64,000 nucleotides of DNA from Pseudomonadota bacterium (GCA_031119395.1 JAVHYA010000007.1:1-64000), one strand, 5' to 3'. Counted from the first letter of the stretch, positions 46,477 to 54,841 are shown. Made by a program: numbers and translations. Notes: generated by a model not told the origin, from the sequence alone.

Positions 46477-46713
46477 ATGGAACCCGCCCGAAACCGCCGG
46501 CCCGCCGTGGCCGCCACGCCGCGCCGCCGGTGGCAGGCGGTGACCCGCTGCGCCGGGGTGGCCATCGTCGTCGCGGTGGTGGTGTCGATGCTGGCGCTGC
46601 AATGCGATGTCTACGGCGCCTTCGCCGAAGGCAGCGCCCTGAGCTTCGACGGCTCGGCCCTGCGAACGCTGCTCGCGTCCGTGGGCCTGGGCAGCACGTC
46701 GACGGCGCCCTAG
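46477..46713 (+). CDS. Small single-span membrane protein upstream of the two-component genes
   Basis: The product has 78 residues from the ATG at 46477 with a GAGAA ribosome site. It has a basic N-terminus (RNRRPAVAATPRRRW), one membrane helix (GVAIVVAVVVSMLALQC) and a short periplasmic tail with no known domain. It lies 98 bases before the response-regulator gene on the same strand, so it may be the first gene of that unit and could modulate the kinase. A CTTAAT half-site occurs upstream at 46416-46421. I recognise no family. Confidence 0.5.
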   Translation: MEPARNRRPAVAATPRRRWQAVTRCAGVAIVVAVVVSMLALQCDVYGAFAEGSALSFDGSALRTLLASVGLGSTSTAP

Positions 46714-46811
46714 GGACCTCGCCGCGCAAGACGGCGCGACCGCCTCCGTCCCGGAGGCGCGAGAATCGCTCCTGACTGGAACCTGACCACGCTCGCCCCA
46801 CGAAGCCCCCC

Positions 46812-47486
46812 ATGCGCCTGATGATTGTCGAAGACGACGCCCTGCTCGGCGATGCGCTCGCTCAGGGCCTGCGCCAGCTCGGCCATGTGGTGGACTGGTT
46901 CCGCAGCGGCGACCAGGCCGATGCGGCCCTGTCCACCGCCCCTTTCGACGTCGTCGTGCTGGACCTCGGCCTGCCCGGCAACGACGGCATGGTCTGGCTG
47001 CGCCGCTGGCGCCAGGCCGGCGTGAAGACACCGCTCCTGGTGCTCACGGCGCGCGACGGCATCGAGCAGCGCGTGGCAGGCCTGGACGCCGGCGCCGACG
47101 ACTACCTGGTCAAGCCGATCACGATCGACGAGCTGGCTGCCCGCCTGCGCGCGCTGGTGCGCCGCACCGCCGGCCACGCACAGTCGGTCTGGCAGCACGG
47201 CGCACTCGAGTACGACCCGGCCGGCAAGACCGTGCGCTGGCGCGGCGCTCCGGTCGAGCTCACCGGCCGGGAGCTCGCGCTCCTCGAGGCCTTCCTCACC
47301 GAATCGCAGCGCGTGCTGTCGAAGGCCTACCTGCTCGAGAAGCTGTACGACTGGAGCGGTGCCGAGCCCGAGGGCAACTCGCTCGAGGTCCACATCCACC
47401 ACCTGCGGCGCAAGATCGACCCGGCCATCGTGCGCACGGTGCGCGGCGTGGGCTACGCGCTGGGCTCCGACGAGGCCGTGCGATGA
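46812..47486 (+). CDS. OmpR/QseB-type response regulator
   Basis: The product has 224 residues. The receiver domain has the acidic pair VEDD (E7, D8, D9), the phospho-acceptor D51 in VVVLDLGLPG, T79 and K101. The C-terminal winged helix reads RELALLEAFLTESQRVLSKAYLLEKLYDW ... NSLEVHIHHLRRKI, ending in VRGVGYALG. It belongs to the QseB/PmrA/TctD subgroup. It overlaps the kinase gene by ATGA. The likely target is the box at 53393-53409 upstream of the neighbouring biosynthetic-looking operon. Confidence 0.95.
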   Translation: MRLMIVEDDALLGDALAQGLRQLGHVVDWFRSGDQADAALSTAPFDVVVLDLGLPGNDGMVWLRRWRQAGVKTPLLVLTARDGIEQRVAGLDAGADDYLVKPITIDELAARLRALVRRTAGHAQSVWQHGALEYDPAGKTVRWRGAPVELTGRELALLEAFLTESQRVLSKAYLLEKLYDWSGAEPEGNSLEVHIHHLRRKIDPAIVRTVRGVGYALGSDEAVR

Positions 47487-48841
47487 GCCTGCAGCGCAGG
47501 CTGCTGCTGTACCTGCTGATCTGCGCGCCGCTGGTATGGGGCGTGGCGCTGTATTTCTCGATCCAGCGCGCCCGGCACGAGGTCAACGAGATGTTCGACA
47601 CCCAGCTGATCCGGCTGGCGCGCCAGGTCTATGCCACGGCCGGGCACGGCGACCCGCAAGGCGGTTTCACGATGTTGCCGGCCGCGCCGAGGGAAGGCGC
47701 GCCCGATGCCGGCGAGTCCGACGTGCGCGACCTCGCCGTCGCCGTGTGGGACGACAAGGGCGGCATGGCGATGTCCGACCGCGAAGGCGTCGACCTGCCC
47801 TACCGGCCCACGGCCAGCGGCTTCGTCGACGAACAGGTCGCCGGGCGCCTGTGGCGCGTGTACTACCTGCAGACCACCGACGGCCGCTGGCTGGTCGCGG
47901 CGGGCCAGGGGGCCTACGAGCGGGACGAGCTGGTCTACGGGCTCACCGTCACCCAGGTGGTGCCCTGGCTGCTGGTGCTGCCGGTGCTGCTCGTCGTCAT
48001 GACCTGGGCCGTGCGACGCGCGCTCGCGCCCATGCACCAGCTCACCGACGAACTGGCCGGCCGCGACGCGCAGGACCTGCAGGCCGTGCCGGACGCCCGC
48101 GCGCCGGCCGAACTCAAGCCGCTGCTGCGCGCCATGAACGGCCTGTTCACCCGCATCGACCAGCTGCTGGTGCGAGAACGCCGCTTCACCGCCGATGCCG
48201 CGCACGAGCTGCGCACGCCCATCGCCGTGCTGCGCGCCCAGTGGGACGTGCTGCGCCGCAGCGCGACGCCCGTCGAGCGACAGGCGGCCGAGGCCAGGCT
48301 CGGTGCCGGCCTGGACCGCATGGAGCGGCTGGTGACGCAGATGCTGGCGCTCTCGCGCGTGGAGTCGGGGGCGGCGGCGCCGCTGCGGGTGGACGTGGAC
48401 TGGTGCGTGATCGTCGAACAGGCCATGAGCGACTGCCTCGCGCTGGCCGAGCGCCGCCGCATCGAGCTGGCTTGCGAATGGCCGGCGGCCGGCGTGCATC
48501 CGCTGCCGCTGCTGGGCGATCCACCGCTGCTCACGGTGATGCTGCGCAACCTGCTCGACAACGCGGTGCGCTACGCGCCGGAGGGCAGCAGCGTGGTGCT
48601 GCGCATCGACCGCGAGCACCTGGACATCGAGAACGACGGACCGCCGCTGTCGGCCGAACAGATCCAGCGCGCCGGCGAGCGCTTCTACCGGCCCGACGGG
48701 CAGGCGGAAGTGGGCAGCGGCCTGGGCATCTCGATCGTCCGGCGCATCGCGCAGCTGCACGGCCTCGAACTCGTGCTGGGGCCGCGCGCGGACGGACGCG
48801 GCGTGCGCGCCCTGCTGCAGTTCGACGCAGCACACCGCTGA
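47483..48841 (+). CDS. Sensor histidine kinase, QseC/PmrB type
   Basis: The product has 452 residues. Membrane helices lie near residues 7-27 and 155-175 and enclose a periplasmic sensor of about 125 residues. A HAMP-like linker follows. The phosphorylated His is H241 in DAAHELRTPIAVL. The ATP-binding N box is NLLDNAVRYA (N356, N360), with a GSGLGISIVRRIA G box. The sensor is rich in acidic residues (GAPDAGESDVRDLAVAVWDD), as in sensors of cations or polyamines, though the signal cannot be predicted. Translation is coupled to the regulator. Confidence 0.94.
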   Translation: MSLQRRLLLYLLICAPLVWGVALYFSIQRARHEVNEMFDTQLIRLARQVYATAGHGDPQGGFTMLPAAPREGAPDAGESDVRDLAVAVWDDKGGMAMSDREGVDLPYRPTASGFVDEQVAGRLWRVYYLQTTDGRWLVAAGQGAYERDELVYGLTVTQVVPWLLVLPVLLVVMTWAVRRALAPMHQLTDELAGRDAQDLQAVPDARAPAELKPLLRAMNGLFTRIDQLLVRERRFTADAAHELRTPIAVLRAQWDVLRRSATPVERQAAEARLGAGLDRMERLVTQMLALSRVESGAAAPLRVDVDWCVIVEQAMSDCLALAERRRIELACEWPAAGVHPLPLLGDPPLLTVMLRNLLDNAVRYAPEGSSVVLRIDREHLDIENDGPPLSAEQIQRAGERFYRPDGQAEVGSGLGISIVRRIAQLHGLELVLGPRADGRGVRALLQFDAAHR

Positions 48842-48874
48842 GGCAGCAGATGCTCCGCGTCGTGCCCCGAGGGC

Positions 48875-49570
48875 TCAACGGCCCTTGATCTTCTCGAGCA
48901 GGGCGCGCGCCTCTTCCTTGCGGCCCGTGTCGGCGATCTGCCGGCCCGGCCGGGGCGGTGCCTGCAGCGCCTTGTCGAGGTAGGCCACGGCCTGGTCAGG
49001 CTGCTTGGTCTCGACCAGGTACTCGCCGTAGAAGAAGTTGGGGTCGATGCCCCTGGGATTGAGGGCCAGCGCCTTCTGCAGCAGGTCCTTGGCCTTGGCC
49101 TTGTCGCCGAAGCCCACGGGCCAGCCCGGCACCTTGTAGTACAGGACGCCCAGGCTGTTGTAGGCCGAGCCGTCGAGCACGTCGCCGTTGATCGCGATTG
49201 CCGACTCATACAGCGCCTTGGCCTGCTTCACCAGGCCCAGTGCACCGAGGCCGCCCTTCTCGCCCGCCACGGAACTCACGATGATGCCTTCCCACACCAG
49301 CGGTTCGGCTCGGCCGGGAAAGGACTCGGACACCTTGCGGGCCTTGGCGCTCAACGCCTCGAAGCGCTTCTCGCGCTCGGCGGCCGGCGTCTGGTAGCGA
49401 ATCACTTCCCAGTCGTGCTGCAGTTCGGCCACGGCGTCATCGACGGGCGCAGCGCGGGCCGCGAGCGGCAGCGCGCCGACCAGCAGCGCGAGGCTGGAGA
49501 CGGCGGCGAGCCAGGTACGACGGCCCGAAGCCGGGGCGACGTGAGAAGCGGAGGAAGAAAAATGGGTCAT
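48875..49570 (-). CDS. Exported TPR protein, last gene of the T-hemolysin/AMP-ligase operon
   Basis: The product has 231 residues. The N-terminal segment (RRTWLAAVSSLALLVGALPLAARA) is a signal peptide. The rest is tetratricopeptide-like: repeated helices with EGIIVSSV, AKALYESAIAINGDVLDGSAYNSLGVLYYKVPGW and ALALNPRGIDPNFFYGEYLVE. It is likely periplasmic and mediates protein contact. It starts 41 bases after the SDR gene on the same strand. Its 3' end converges with the kinase gene; a weak AGGGC/GCCCT hairpin lies at 48870-48885. Function unknown. Confidence 0.8.
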   Translation of the reverse strand: MTHFSSSASHVAPASGRRTWLAAVSSLALLVGALPLAARAAPVDDAVAELQHDWEVIRYQTPAAEREKRFEALSAKARKVSESFPGRAEPLVWEGIIVSSVAGEKGGLGALGLVKQAKALYESAIAINGDVLDGSAYNSLGVLYYKVPGWPVGFGDKAKAKDLLQKALALNPRGIDPNFFYGEYLVETKQPDQAVAYLDKALQAPPRPGRQIADTGRKEEARALLEKIKGR

Positions 49571-49611
49571 GGATCGGATTGGTAGTGAAAAGGCGTGCGC
49601 TCGAAGGCCCG

Positions 49612-50493
49612 TCAGAGGCTGGGATCGCGCAACGAATGCGAATCGGTGACGGGCTCGCCCACCCGCTCGGCAAGCGTGAGCACCGGCTTGGGCGGCCGGC
49701 CCGCGGGCGCGAGGCTGCCGCGATGCGCCGCGAAGGCCCCGTCGAGCAGGCCCGGTGCGAGCCCGTTGATGCGCACGGCCAGCTTTTCCGGAAAGCCGAG
49801 GAAGCGTTCGGCAGCGCCGCTCTGGATCAGTTGCACGAGCGCCGATGCCACGGTGTCGGCCGAATCCATCGCGGTCCTGGTCGCCTGGTTGTAGCGCTGC
49901 ACCGCCTCGCTGTTGAACTCGGTGCGCGTGCTGCGCGGGCCGAGGTACTGAACGCGCACGGGGCTGTCGGCCAGCTCGCGGCGCAGCGCTTCGGCGAAGC
50001 CGCGCAGCCCGAACTTGCTGGCGCTGTAGACGCTGAAGCCGGGCAGCCCCAGCCGCCCCAGCGCCGAGCCCACACACACCACGCGCGCCTCGGCCTGCCC
50101 GCGCAGGTGCGGCAGCAGGGCCTGCGTGAGCAGCATGGGCACGAACAGGTTCAGGTGCAGCACCTGCGCCATGGTGTCGGCGTCGAAGGACTCCAGGCGG
50201 CCGAAGCCCGGCGCGCCCGCGCCGTGCACCACGACGTTGCAGCGCCAATCCGCGGCGACGTCGGCCAGCGGGCCGAGGCTCGCGGTCTTGGTGAGGTCGG
50301 CGGCGTACCACTCGACGCGCTGGCGGTCGATGCCGTGCTCGCGCACCAGGGCACGCGCCTGCTCGGCCAAGCGCGCAGGCGAGCGGCCGGCCAGCATGAC
50401 CGAGGCGCCCGCCTTGACGAGTTGTACGGCGCATGCCGCACCGATGCCACCGCTGGCACCGGTCAGCAGCACCCGGCAGTCCGGGAGCTTCAC
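49612..50493 (-). CDS. Short-chain dehydrogenase/reductase
   Basis: The product has 293 residues from a GTG at 50493 that overlaps the upstream stop (GTGA). The Rossmann motif is TGASGGIGAA at residues 11-20. The NNAG-like segment is VVHGAGAPGFG and the catalytic Ser and Tyr/Lys are in VVCVGSALGRLGLPGFSVYSASKFG. The C-terminus carries a long extra tail (AGRPPKPVLTLAERVG). It belongs to the classical SDR group that reduces 3-oxoacyl or similar substrates with NAD(P)H. In this operon it may reduce or oxidise the product of the ligase and diiron oxidase. Confidence 0.9.
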   Translation of the reverse strand: MKLPDCRVLLTGASGGIGAACAVQLVKAGASVMLAGRSPARLAEQARALVREHGIDRQRVEWYAADLTKTASLGPLADVAADWRCNVVVHGAGAPGFGRLESFDADTMAQVLHLNLFVPMLLTQALLPHLRGQAEARVVCVGSALGRLGLPGFSVYSASKFGLRGFAEALRRELADSPVRVQYLGPRSTRTEFNSEAVQRYNQATRTAMDSADTVASALVQLIQSGAAERFLGFPEKLAVRINGLAPGLLDGAFAAHRGSLAPAGRPPKPVLTLAERVGEPVTDSHSLRDPSL

Positions 50494-51170
50494 GAGGCGG
50501 CCTCCGCCAGGGGCTGGGCCTGCGGCAGCGGCAGGCTGCGGAACACGTCGCCGTAGAGCCGGTAGAAGGCGCGGGCCGCATGCACGATCGCGTCCTGGTC
50601 CCCCTGGTCCTCGATGCGGTCCATGAGCAGCTCGAAATGCGCGGTGTGCTCCCGGTCCAGCGTGCCGTGCGAGCGCAGGTAGCTGAAGGCGCTGTCGGGC
50701 AGGCCCAGCGGCTTCTGGATCTGGTCGGCGGCCATCAGCGCGAGCGAGACGCTGGTGCCCTCGAGCACGTGCACCATGCCGAAGAAGCCCAACGGGTTGA
50801 CGCGCGCGATCGTGTCGTAGGCGTAGGCCACCATCACCTCGGTGGCGTGCCCGGGCGGGCCGCGCCGCACGGCCTCGGCATCGCCGCCGCACGCGCGGAT
50901 GTCGTCGAGGATCCACTCGTCGTGGCCCTGCTCTTCGTCGATGTACTCGTCCAGCGGTTCGGCCAGCCATCCGTTGCGTGCCGGCAGCGCGGCCTTGCAG
51001 GCGCGCAGCAGCGGCACCGTGTGGCGCACATGGTGGTAGGCCTCGCGCAGGAAGGCGAGGTAGCTCGGCAGCGAGACTTCGCCGCGCAGGCAGCCCTGGA
51101 TGATCGGCGTGCCGAGAAGGCCGGCGCGGGCGTCCGCGGTGCCGGCGAGAAGACGTGCGTGAAAACTCAT
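50490..51170 (-). CDS. Haem-oxygenase-like diiron oxidase (TenA/UndA-like fold)
   Basis: The product has 226 residues. It fits the haem-oxygenase-like diiron oxidase (HDO) pattern: REAYHHVRH (E43, H46, H47), EEQGHDEWILDD (E80, H83, D90), HVLEGTS (E137) and SHGTLDREHTAHF (H168, D172, H175, H178), which give enough carboxylates and histidines to bind two irons. Proven HDO enzymes include UndA (terminal alkenes from fatty acids) and N-oxygenases and desaturases of natural-product pathways. Its position between an AMP ligase and an SDR points to oxidation of an activated acyl or amino acid. The exact reaction is not known. The ATG at 51170 lies 39 bases after the ligase gene. Confidence 0.8.
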   Translation of the reverse strand: MSFHARLLAGTADARAGLLGTPIIQGCLRGEVSLPSYLAFLREAYHHVRHTVPLLRACKAALPARNGWLAEPLDEYIDEEQGHDEWILDDIRACGGDAEAVRRGPPGHATEVMVAYAYDTIARVNPLGFFGMVHVLEGTSVSLALMAADQIQKPLGLPDSAFSYLRSHGTLDREHTAHFELLMDRIEDQGDQDAIVHAARAFYRLYGDVFRSLPLPQAQPLAEAAS

Positions 51171-51209
51171 GGAAGGTCCGTTGGCTGGAAGAAAAAGAGG
51201 CGGCGGCGC

Positions 51210-52670
51210 TCAGGCGGCTTGCACCGCGGACGACGAGAGGCCCAGTGCCTGCGCGTGCCGCTCGAGCACGGCACCGCGCTGCGGTCGCCCGTTCGCGGTG
51301 GCCATGCCGCCCTCGACGCTGAAGGGCGCCTGGGCACGCGTCCAGCGGCGCACCTGCGCGTAGTCCGGCAGCGCCGCGTTGGCGGCGTCGACGGCGGCCT
51401 GCAGGTCGGTGTCGGTGGCCTGCGCCCGCAGCGGCCAGAGCACGGCGCTGAGCGCCGGCTGCGCATCGCCGAGCACCACGGCCTGGCCGATGGCGTTCTC
51501 GCTGCGCAATGCGGTCTCGACCCATTCGGGCGACACGTTGCGGCCGAAGGACGTGATGAGCACGTGCTTCTTGCGGCCATCGATGTGCACGAAGCCGTCG
51601 GGATCGATGCGCCCCAGGTCGCCCGTGGGCCACCAGGCGCCGACGGGTGCGCCGCTGCCCAGGTAGCCGCTGAAGAGGCTGCCCCGCACTTCGATCTCGC
51701 CGTCGGCCGCGACGCGCAACTCCGCATGCGGCAGCGCCCGCCCGGCGCTGCCCGGGCGATCGGCACCGGGCAGGTTGAGCGCCTGCACCGACGCGCCTTC
51801 CGACAGGCCGTAGCCTTCGTAAGCCGGGATGCCCAGGGCGCGCGCCATCTGCAGCAGGCGAACGCCCACCGCCGCGCCGCCCACGGCAACCAGCTTGAGC
51901 GATGCGGGCGGGCGGCCGCCACTGTGCGCGAGATGTCCCACCCACGCACGCAGCATCTGCGGCAGCAGGATCAGGCTGTCGGGCTGCTGCTGCGTCACGG
52001 CGTCGTGGAACCGTGCCGCGTCGAAGCTCGACGACCCCGTCAGCCCCAGGCTCTGCAGCGGCAGCGTGATGCAGGTCGCACCCCGTCGCAACGGCGCCAT
52101 GAGGCCGGCCACGTTTTCCAGCAGCACCGCGAAGGGCAAGGCGCACAGGTGGCGCCGGATGTCCAGCGGTGCCATGGCCTGCACCAGGCCATCGGCCACG
52201 CGGGCCATGGCTTCATCCGACAGGCACACGCCCTTGGGTGCGCCCGTGGTGCCGGAGGTGAAGGTGATCTTCGCCGTGCCCGCGGGCATGTCCACCGGGC
52301 TGGCCGGCAGACGCAGCATCGCGAGCGCCTCGCCGCCGACGTCGCAGGCGCTCGCGGGCGCCTGCGGCCAGCGCGCCGCCACGGCCGGCAGCGTGAGCAC
52401 GGTGTCGACGCCGGCCGAGGCGATCGCATGGCCGATCTGCTCGGGCGTGAAGAACGCGGGCAGCGGCACGTGGACCACCTTCGCCTGCATCGCGGCCGCA
52501 TCGGCGATGACCCAGGCCGGCGAGTTGTCCATCAGCGTCGCGAGCACGCGCGTGCCCTGGGCACGCAAGCGCTCGGCGAGTTGGGCGCCGTGCGCCTGCA
52601 CCTCGCCGAAGCGCCAGTCGCGCCGGCCGTCATGCAGCGCGATGGCGTCGGCCTGCACCGCCGTGCTCAT
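51210..52670 (-). CDS. AMP-forming acyl ligase (ANL superfamily)
   Basis: The product has 486 residues and activates a carboxylate as an acyl adenylate. The P-loop TSGTTGAPKG is at residues 138-147. Other core motifs are YGLSEGAS (A5), PTGDLGRIDPDG (A7) and GRKKHVLITSFGRNVSPEWVE (A8 hinge). The C-terminal lysine motif (NGKxxR) appears as TANGRPQR, with Arg in place of the usual catalytic Lys. The ATG at 52670 overlaps the stop of the preceding gene (ATGA). Similar enzymes load fatty or aryl acids on CoA or on carrier proteins; no carrier protein gene is seen here. Confidence 0.88.
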   Translation of the reverse strand: MSTAVQADAIALHDGRRDWRFGEVQAHGAQLAERLRAQGTRVLATLMDNSPAWVIADAAAMQAKVVHVPLPAFFTPEQIGHAIASAGVDTVLTLPAVAARWPQAPASACDVGGEALAMLRLPASPVDMPAGTAKITFTSGTTGAPKGVCLSDEAMARVADGLVQAMAPLDIRRHLCALPFAVLLENVAGLMAPLRRGATCITLPLQSLGLTGSSSFDAARFHDAVTQQQPDSLILLPQMLRAWVGHLAHSGGRPPASLKLVAVGGAAVGVRLLQMARALGIPAYEGYGLSEGASVQALNLPGADRPGSAGRALPHAELRVAADGEIEVRGSLFSGYLGSGAPVGAWWPTGDLGRIDPDGFVHIDGRKKHVLITSFGRNVSPEWVETALRSENAIGQAVVLGDAQPALSAVLWPLRAQATDTDLQAAVDAANAALPDYAQVRRWTRAQAPFSVEGGMATANGRPQRGAVLERHAQALGLSSSAVQAA

Positions 52671-53326
52671 CGGCCGCCCCGCATCGCAGCGCGCATCTGG
52701 CGCACGTGGTGCTGGCGCAGCGCGCGGCGCAGGTGGATGGCCAGAACGATCGGATGGTGCTCGTAATAGCTGCCCCAGACATGGGCCGTGGCGCCCAGGG
52801 ATGCCGGATCGGCGGCGCCGAGCGTGAGCGGCGCCACGCCGAGCCGCACCAGCATCGCGCGCAGTTCCTGGGTCACGGTGCCCACGATCCAGTCGAAGCC
52901 CTCTTGCGCGAGGTGCGGGCCCAGCAACTGGATCAAGCGGCGGCCTTCGCCACCGCGCGAGGCGGCGAGGTGCCCGACTTCGACGATGCGATCGCGCTGG
53001 AGCACGGCGCCGGTCTGGCTGCCGATCAGCGTTTCGACCGGTGCAGGCAGGTAGCTTTCGAGGAAGAGCGGCCCCGTCGAGGCGGCCCGGTAGCCCGCGG
53101 CCGCGAGCACCGACTCGCCCTCGCGCAGGGCGACGAGCATGGGCGCGAAGCCCGGGACGTGGGCCCCGTAGCGCTGGGCGTAGATGGCACGCACCGACTG
53201 CTCGACGGCTTCGCGCCGCGCGTCGGTGTGGGGGTGGAGGGTGAGGCCGCTGGTCGCGGCCGGGACGGAAGAGGAAGACAAATCCGGAAGGGTGGCGCAG
53301 GAAAGCGCTGGCAGGGGCAAGGGCAT
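52667..53326 (-). CDS. Thermostable-hemolysin family protein (GNAT-like)
   Basis: The product has 219 residues from the ATG at 53326, which has a GAGGA ribosome site; a start at 53356 would add 10. Residues about 30-200 follow the thermostable-hemolysin family (PF12261-type): ARREAVEQSVRAIYAQRYGAHV, MLVALREGESVLAAAGYR, LFLESYLPAPVE, and RIVEVGHLAASRGGEGRRLIQLL. This fold is related to GNAT acyltransferases and to acyl-homoserine-lactone synthases. The name comes from Vibrio proteins; the hemolytic role is doubtful for this member. It leads the operon 67 bases after a PmrA/QseB-like box. Confidence 0.85.
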   Translation of the reverse strand: MPLPLPALSCATLPDLSSSSVPAATSGLTLHPHTDARREAVEQSVRAIYAQRYGAHVPGFAPMLVALREGESVLAAAGYRAASTGPLFLESYLPAPVETLIGSQTGAVLQRDRIVEVGHLAASRGGEGRRLIQLLGPHLAQEGFDWIVGTVTQELRAMLVRLGVAPLTLGAADPASLGATAHVWGSYYEHHPIVLAIHLRRALRQHHVRQMRAAMRGGR

Positions 53327-53392
53327 GCGGTCCTCGTCGGGCCGCGCGGGATGCACGACCGATGGTTGGCAGGCGGATGCTCGTGGCAGGCC

Positions 53393-53409
53393 ATTAACGG
53401 CACATTAAG
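53393..53409 (-). promoter_or_regulatory. CTTAAT-N5-GTTAAT direct repeat, PmrA/QseB-type box
   Basis: On the minus strand the sequence is CTTAATGTGCCGTTAAT, matching the HTTAA-N6-HTTAA-type direct repeat of PmrA/QseB response regulators. It lies 67 bases upstream of the thermostable-hemolysin family gene. TTAA is rare in this GC-rich genome, so a spaced pair is unlikely by chance. The regulator encoded at 46812-47486 is the natural candidate to bind it. Confidence 0.7.
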
Positions 53410-53461
53410 GCCCCGCCAAGCGGGCGTCACGGCCATGCACGCCCTTGCGCGTGCAGCGATC

Positions 53462-53764
53462 TCAGGTCGCGTCGCCGGCCCGCTTGCGGCCCAGTTGCAG
53501 CACACCCTTGCGCTCCAGCCGCAGGAGGATCTGCGCGATCGTCGAGGGCGGCAGGTCGAGGCCCTGGCGCAGCAACTCGGCCACGGCGCCGGATGGTGTG
53601 CGGCTCTCTTCGGGCAAGGACGCGACGGCATCGAGCACGCGCTGCTCGCGCACGCGCAGCGGCCGTGCGCTGCCGGGCATGGCGGTGGGCCCTGCAGTCG
53701 CGGCAGAGATGCTGGAGCGTCGGATCGGGGCCATCGGGGCGTGCAGGTCGGCTGGGGGCCGCAT
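53462..53764 (-). CDS. Small winged-helix protein, 100 aa
   Basis: From the ATG at 53764 the product has 100 residues; an ATG at 53800 would add 12. The N-terminal 40 residues are Pro/Ser-rich and may be disordered. Residues about 42-95 (REQRVLDAVASLPEESRT..., TIAQILLRLERKGVLQLGRK) look like a winged helix-turn-helix. It could be a small transcription factor. It is on the same strand as the T-hemolysin operon, upstream of it by 53 bases from the box. I do not recognise a named family. Confidence 0.55.
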   Translation of the reverse strand: MRPPADLHAPMAPIRRSSISAATAGPTAMPGSARPLRVREQRVLDAVASLPEESRTPSGAVAELLRQGLDLPPSTIAQILLRLERKGVLQLGRKRAGDAT

Positions 53765-53855
53765 GCTGTCACAGCCCGCCGCGCTTGCGAGAAACGCCAA
53801 CGATTCCGTTTTTCATCGCGGGTGCATTCAGAACCGCTTCAGGCGCTGCGGCAGC

Positions 53856-53920
53856 CTCTCAAGCGAAAAATGCATGAAGCGCCCATGGGACGGGCGCCGC
53901 CAGCTATGCTTTTGATAGCG
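53856..53920 (+). repeat. CTATC/GATAG hairpin repeat, copy 8
   Basis: TCTCAAGCGAAAAATGCATGAAGCGCCCATGGGACGGGCGC, then GCTATG-CTTTT-GATAGC (53902-53918). It precedes the mmsB stop by 28 bases. Confidence 0.85.
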
Positions 53921-53947
53921 CGGTCTGGACGCTCCGCGCCCGCGCTG

Positions 53948-54841
53948 TCAGCCCGCCTTCTGCTTCTGCACCAGCTTGATGACGCTGGAGAAATCGAGCG
54001 CGCCGTGGCCCGCGAGGCTGTGTGCGGCATACAGGTTGCGCGCCATGCCGCCCAGCGGCGTGGCCGCCTTCACGGCCATCGCGTTCTCCTGCGCCAGCCC
54101 CAGGTCCTTGAGCATGAGGTCGGTGCCGAAGCCGCCGGCGTAGCCCTTGGAGGCGGGCGCGTTCTCCATCACGCCGGGCAGCGGGTTGTACTTCTCGAGC
54201 GCCCAGTTGCCGCCCGAACTGCGGCGCATGATCTCCGACAGCACCTTCGGGTCGAGCCCGTTGGCCACCCCCAGCGCGATGGCCTCGGAAGTGCCGATCA
54301 TGAGGATGCCCAGCAGCATGTTGTTGCAGATCTTGGCGGTCTGCCCAGCGCCGGCTGCGCCGGCATGGAAGATGTTGGCGCCCATCTTCTCGAGGACCGG
54401 CCGCGCGCGTTCGAGCTCCGCTTCGCTGCCGCCCACCATGAAGGTCAGGGTGCCCGCGATCGCACCGCCGGTGCCGCCCGAGACGGGCGCGTCGATCACC
54501 GCGATGCCGCGTGCGGCACCGGCCTCGGCCAGCTTGCGCGAAGTCGCGGCCGCGATGGTGCTCGAATCGATGACCAGCGTGCCGGGCGCGATGCGCGTCA
54601 GCAGTCCGCCCTCCCCCAGGTACAGCGCCTCGACGTGCTGGCTGGCCGGCAGCATGCTGACCACGACCTGCGCGGCCTGCACCGCCTCCGCCGCCGAGGC
54701 GGCGATGGCCACGCCCTGCGCACGCAGCGCCTCGCAGGCGGCGGCGGACAGGTCGAAAGCGCTGACGGCGTGGCCAGCCTTGTGCAGGTTCAGGGCCATC
54801 GGGCCGCCCATGTTGCCCAGGCCGATGAATGCGATCTTCAT
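53948..54841 (-). CDS. mmsB: 3-hydroxyisobutyrate dehydrogenase
   Basis: This enzyme oxidises 3-hydroxyisobutyrate to methylmalonate semialdehyde with NAD in valine degradation. It has 297 residues. The Rossmann motif GLGNMGGPM is at residues 7-15. The substrate motif DAPVSGGTGGAIAGTLTFMVGG and the catalytic Lys in GAGQTAKICNNML are present. It is the last gene of the leftward valine cluster, separated from the hydrolase gene by a hairpin repeat. Order and partners (hydrolase, acyl-CoA dehydrogenase, mmsA) make the assignment firm. Confidence 0.95.
   Translation of the reverse strand: MKIAFIGLGNMGGPMALNLHKAGHAVSAFDLSAAACEALRAQGVAIAASAAEAVQAAQVVVSMLPASQHVEALYLGEGGLLTRIAPGTLVIDSSTIAAATSRKLAEAGAARGIAVIDAPVSGGTGGAIAGTLTFMVGGSEAELERARPVLEKMGANIFHAGAAGAGQTAKICNNMLLGILMIGTSEAIALGVANGLDPKVLSEIMRRSSGGNWALEKYNPLPGVMENAPASKGYAGGFGTDLMLKDLGLAQENAMAVKAATPLGGMARNLYAAHSLAGHGALDFSSVIKLVQKQKAG

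Noticed and set aside
48870..48885. A terminator between the kinase and TPR genes
   Set aside because: The AGGGC/GCCCT hairpin is only 5 bp, has no T tract and overlaps the end of the TPR gene.
52667..53326. A true hemolysin
   Set aside because: The family name is historical. The fold is GNAT-like, there is no signal peptide, and the operon context is enzymatic.
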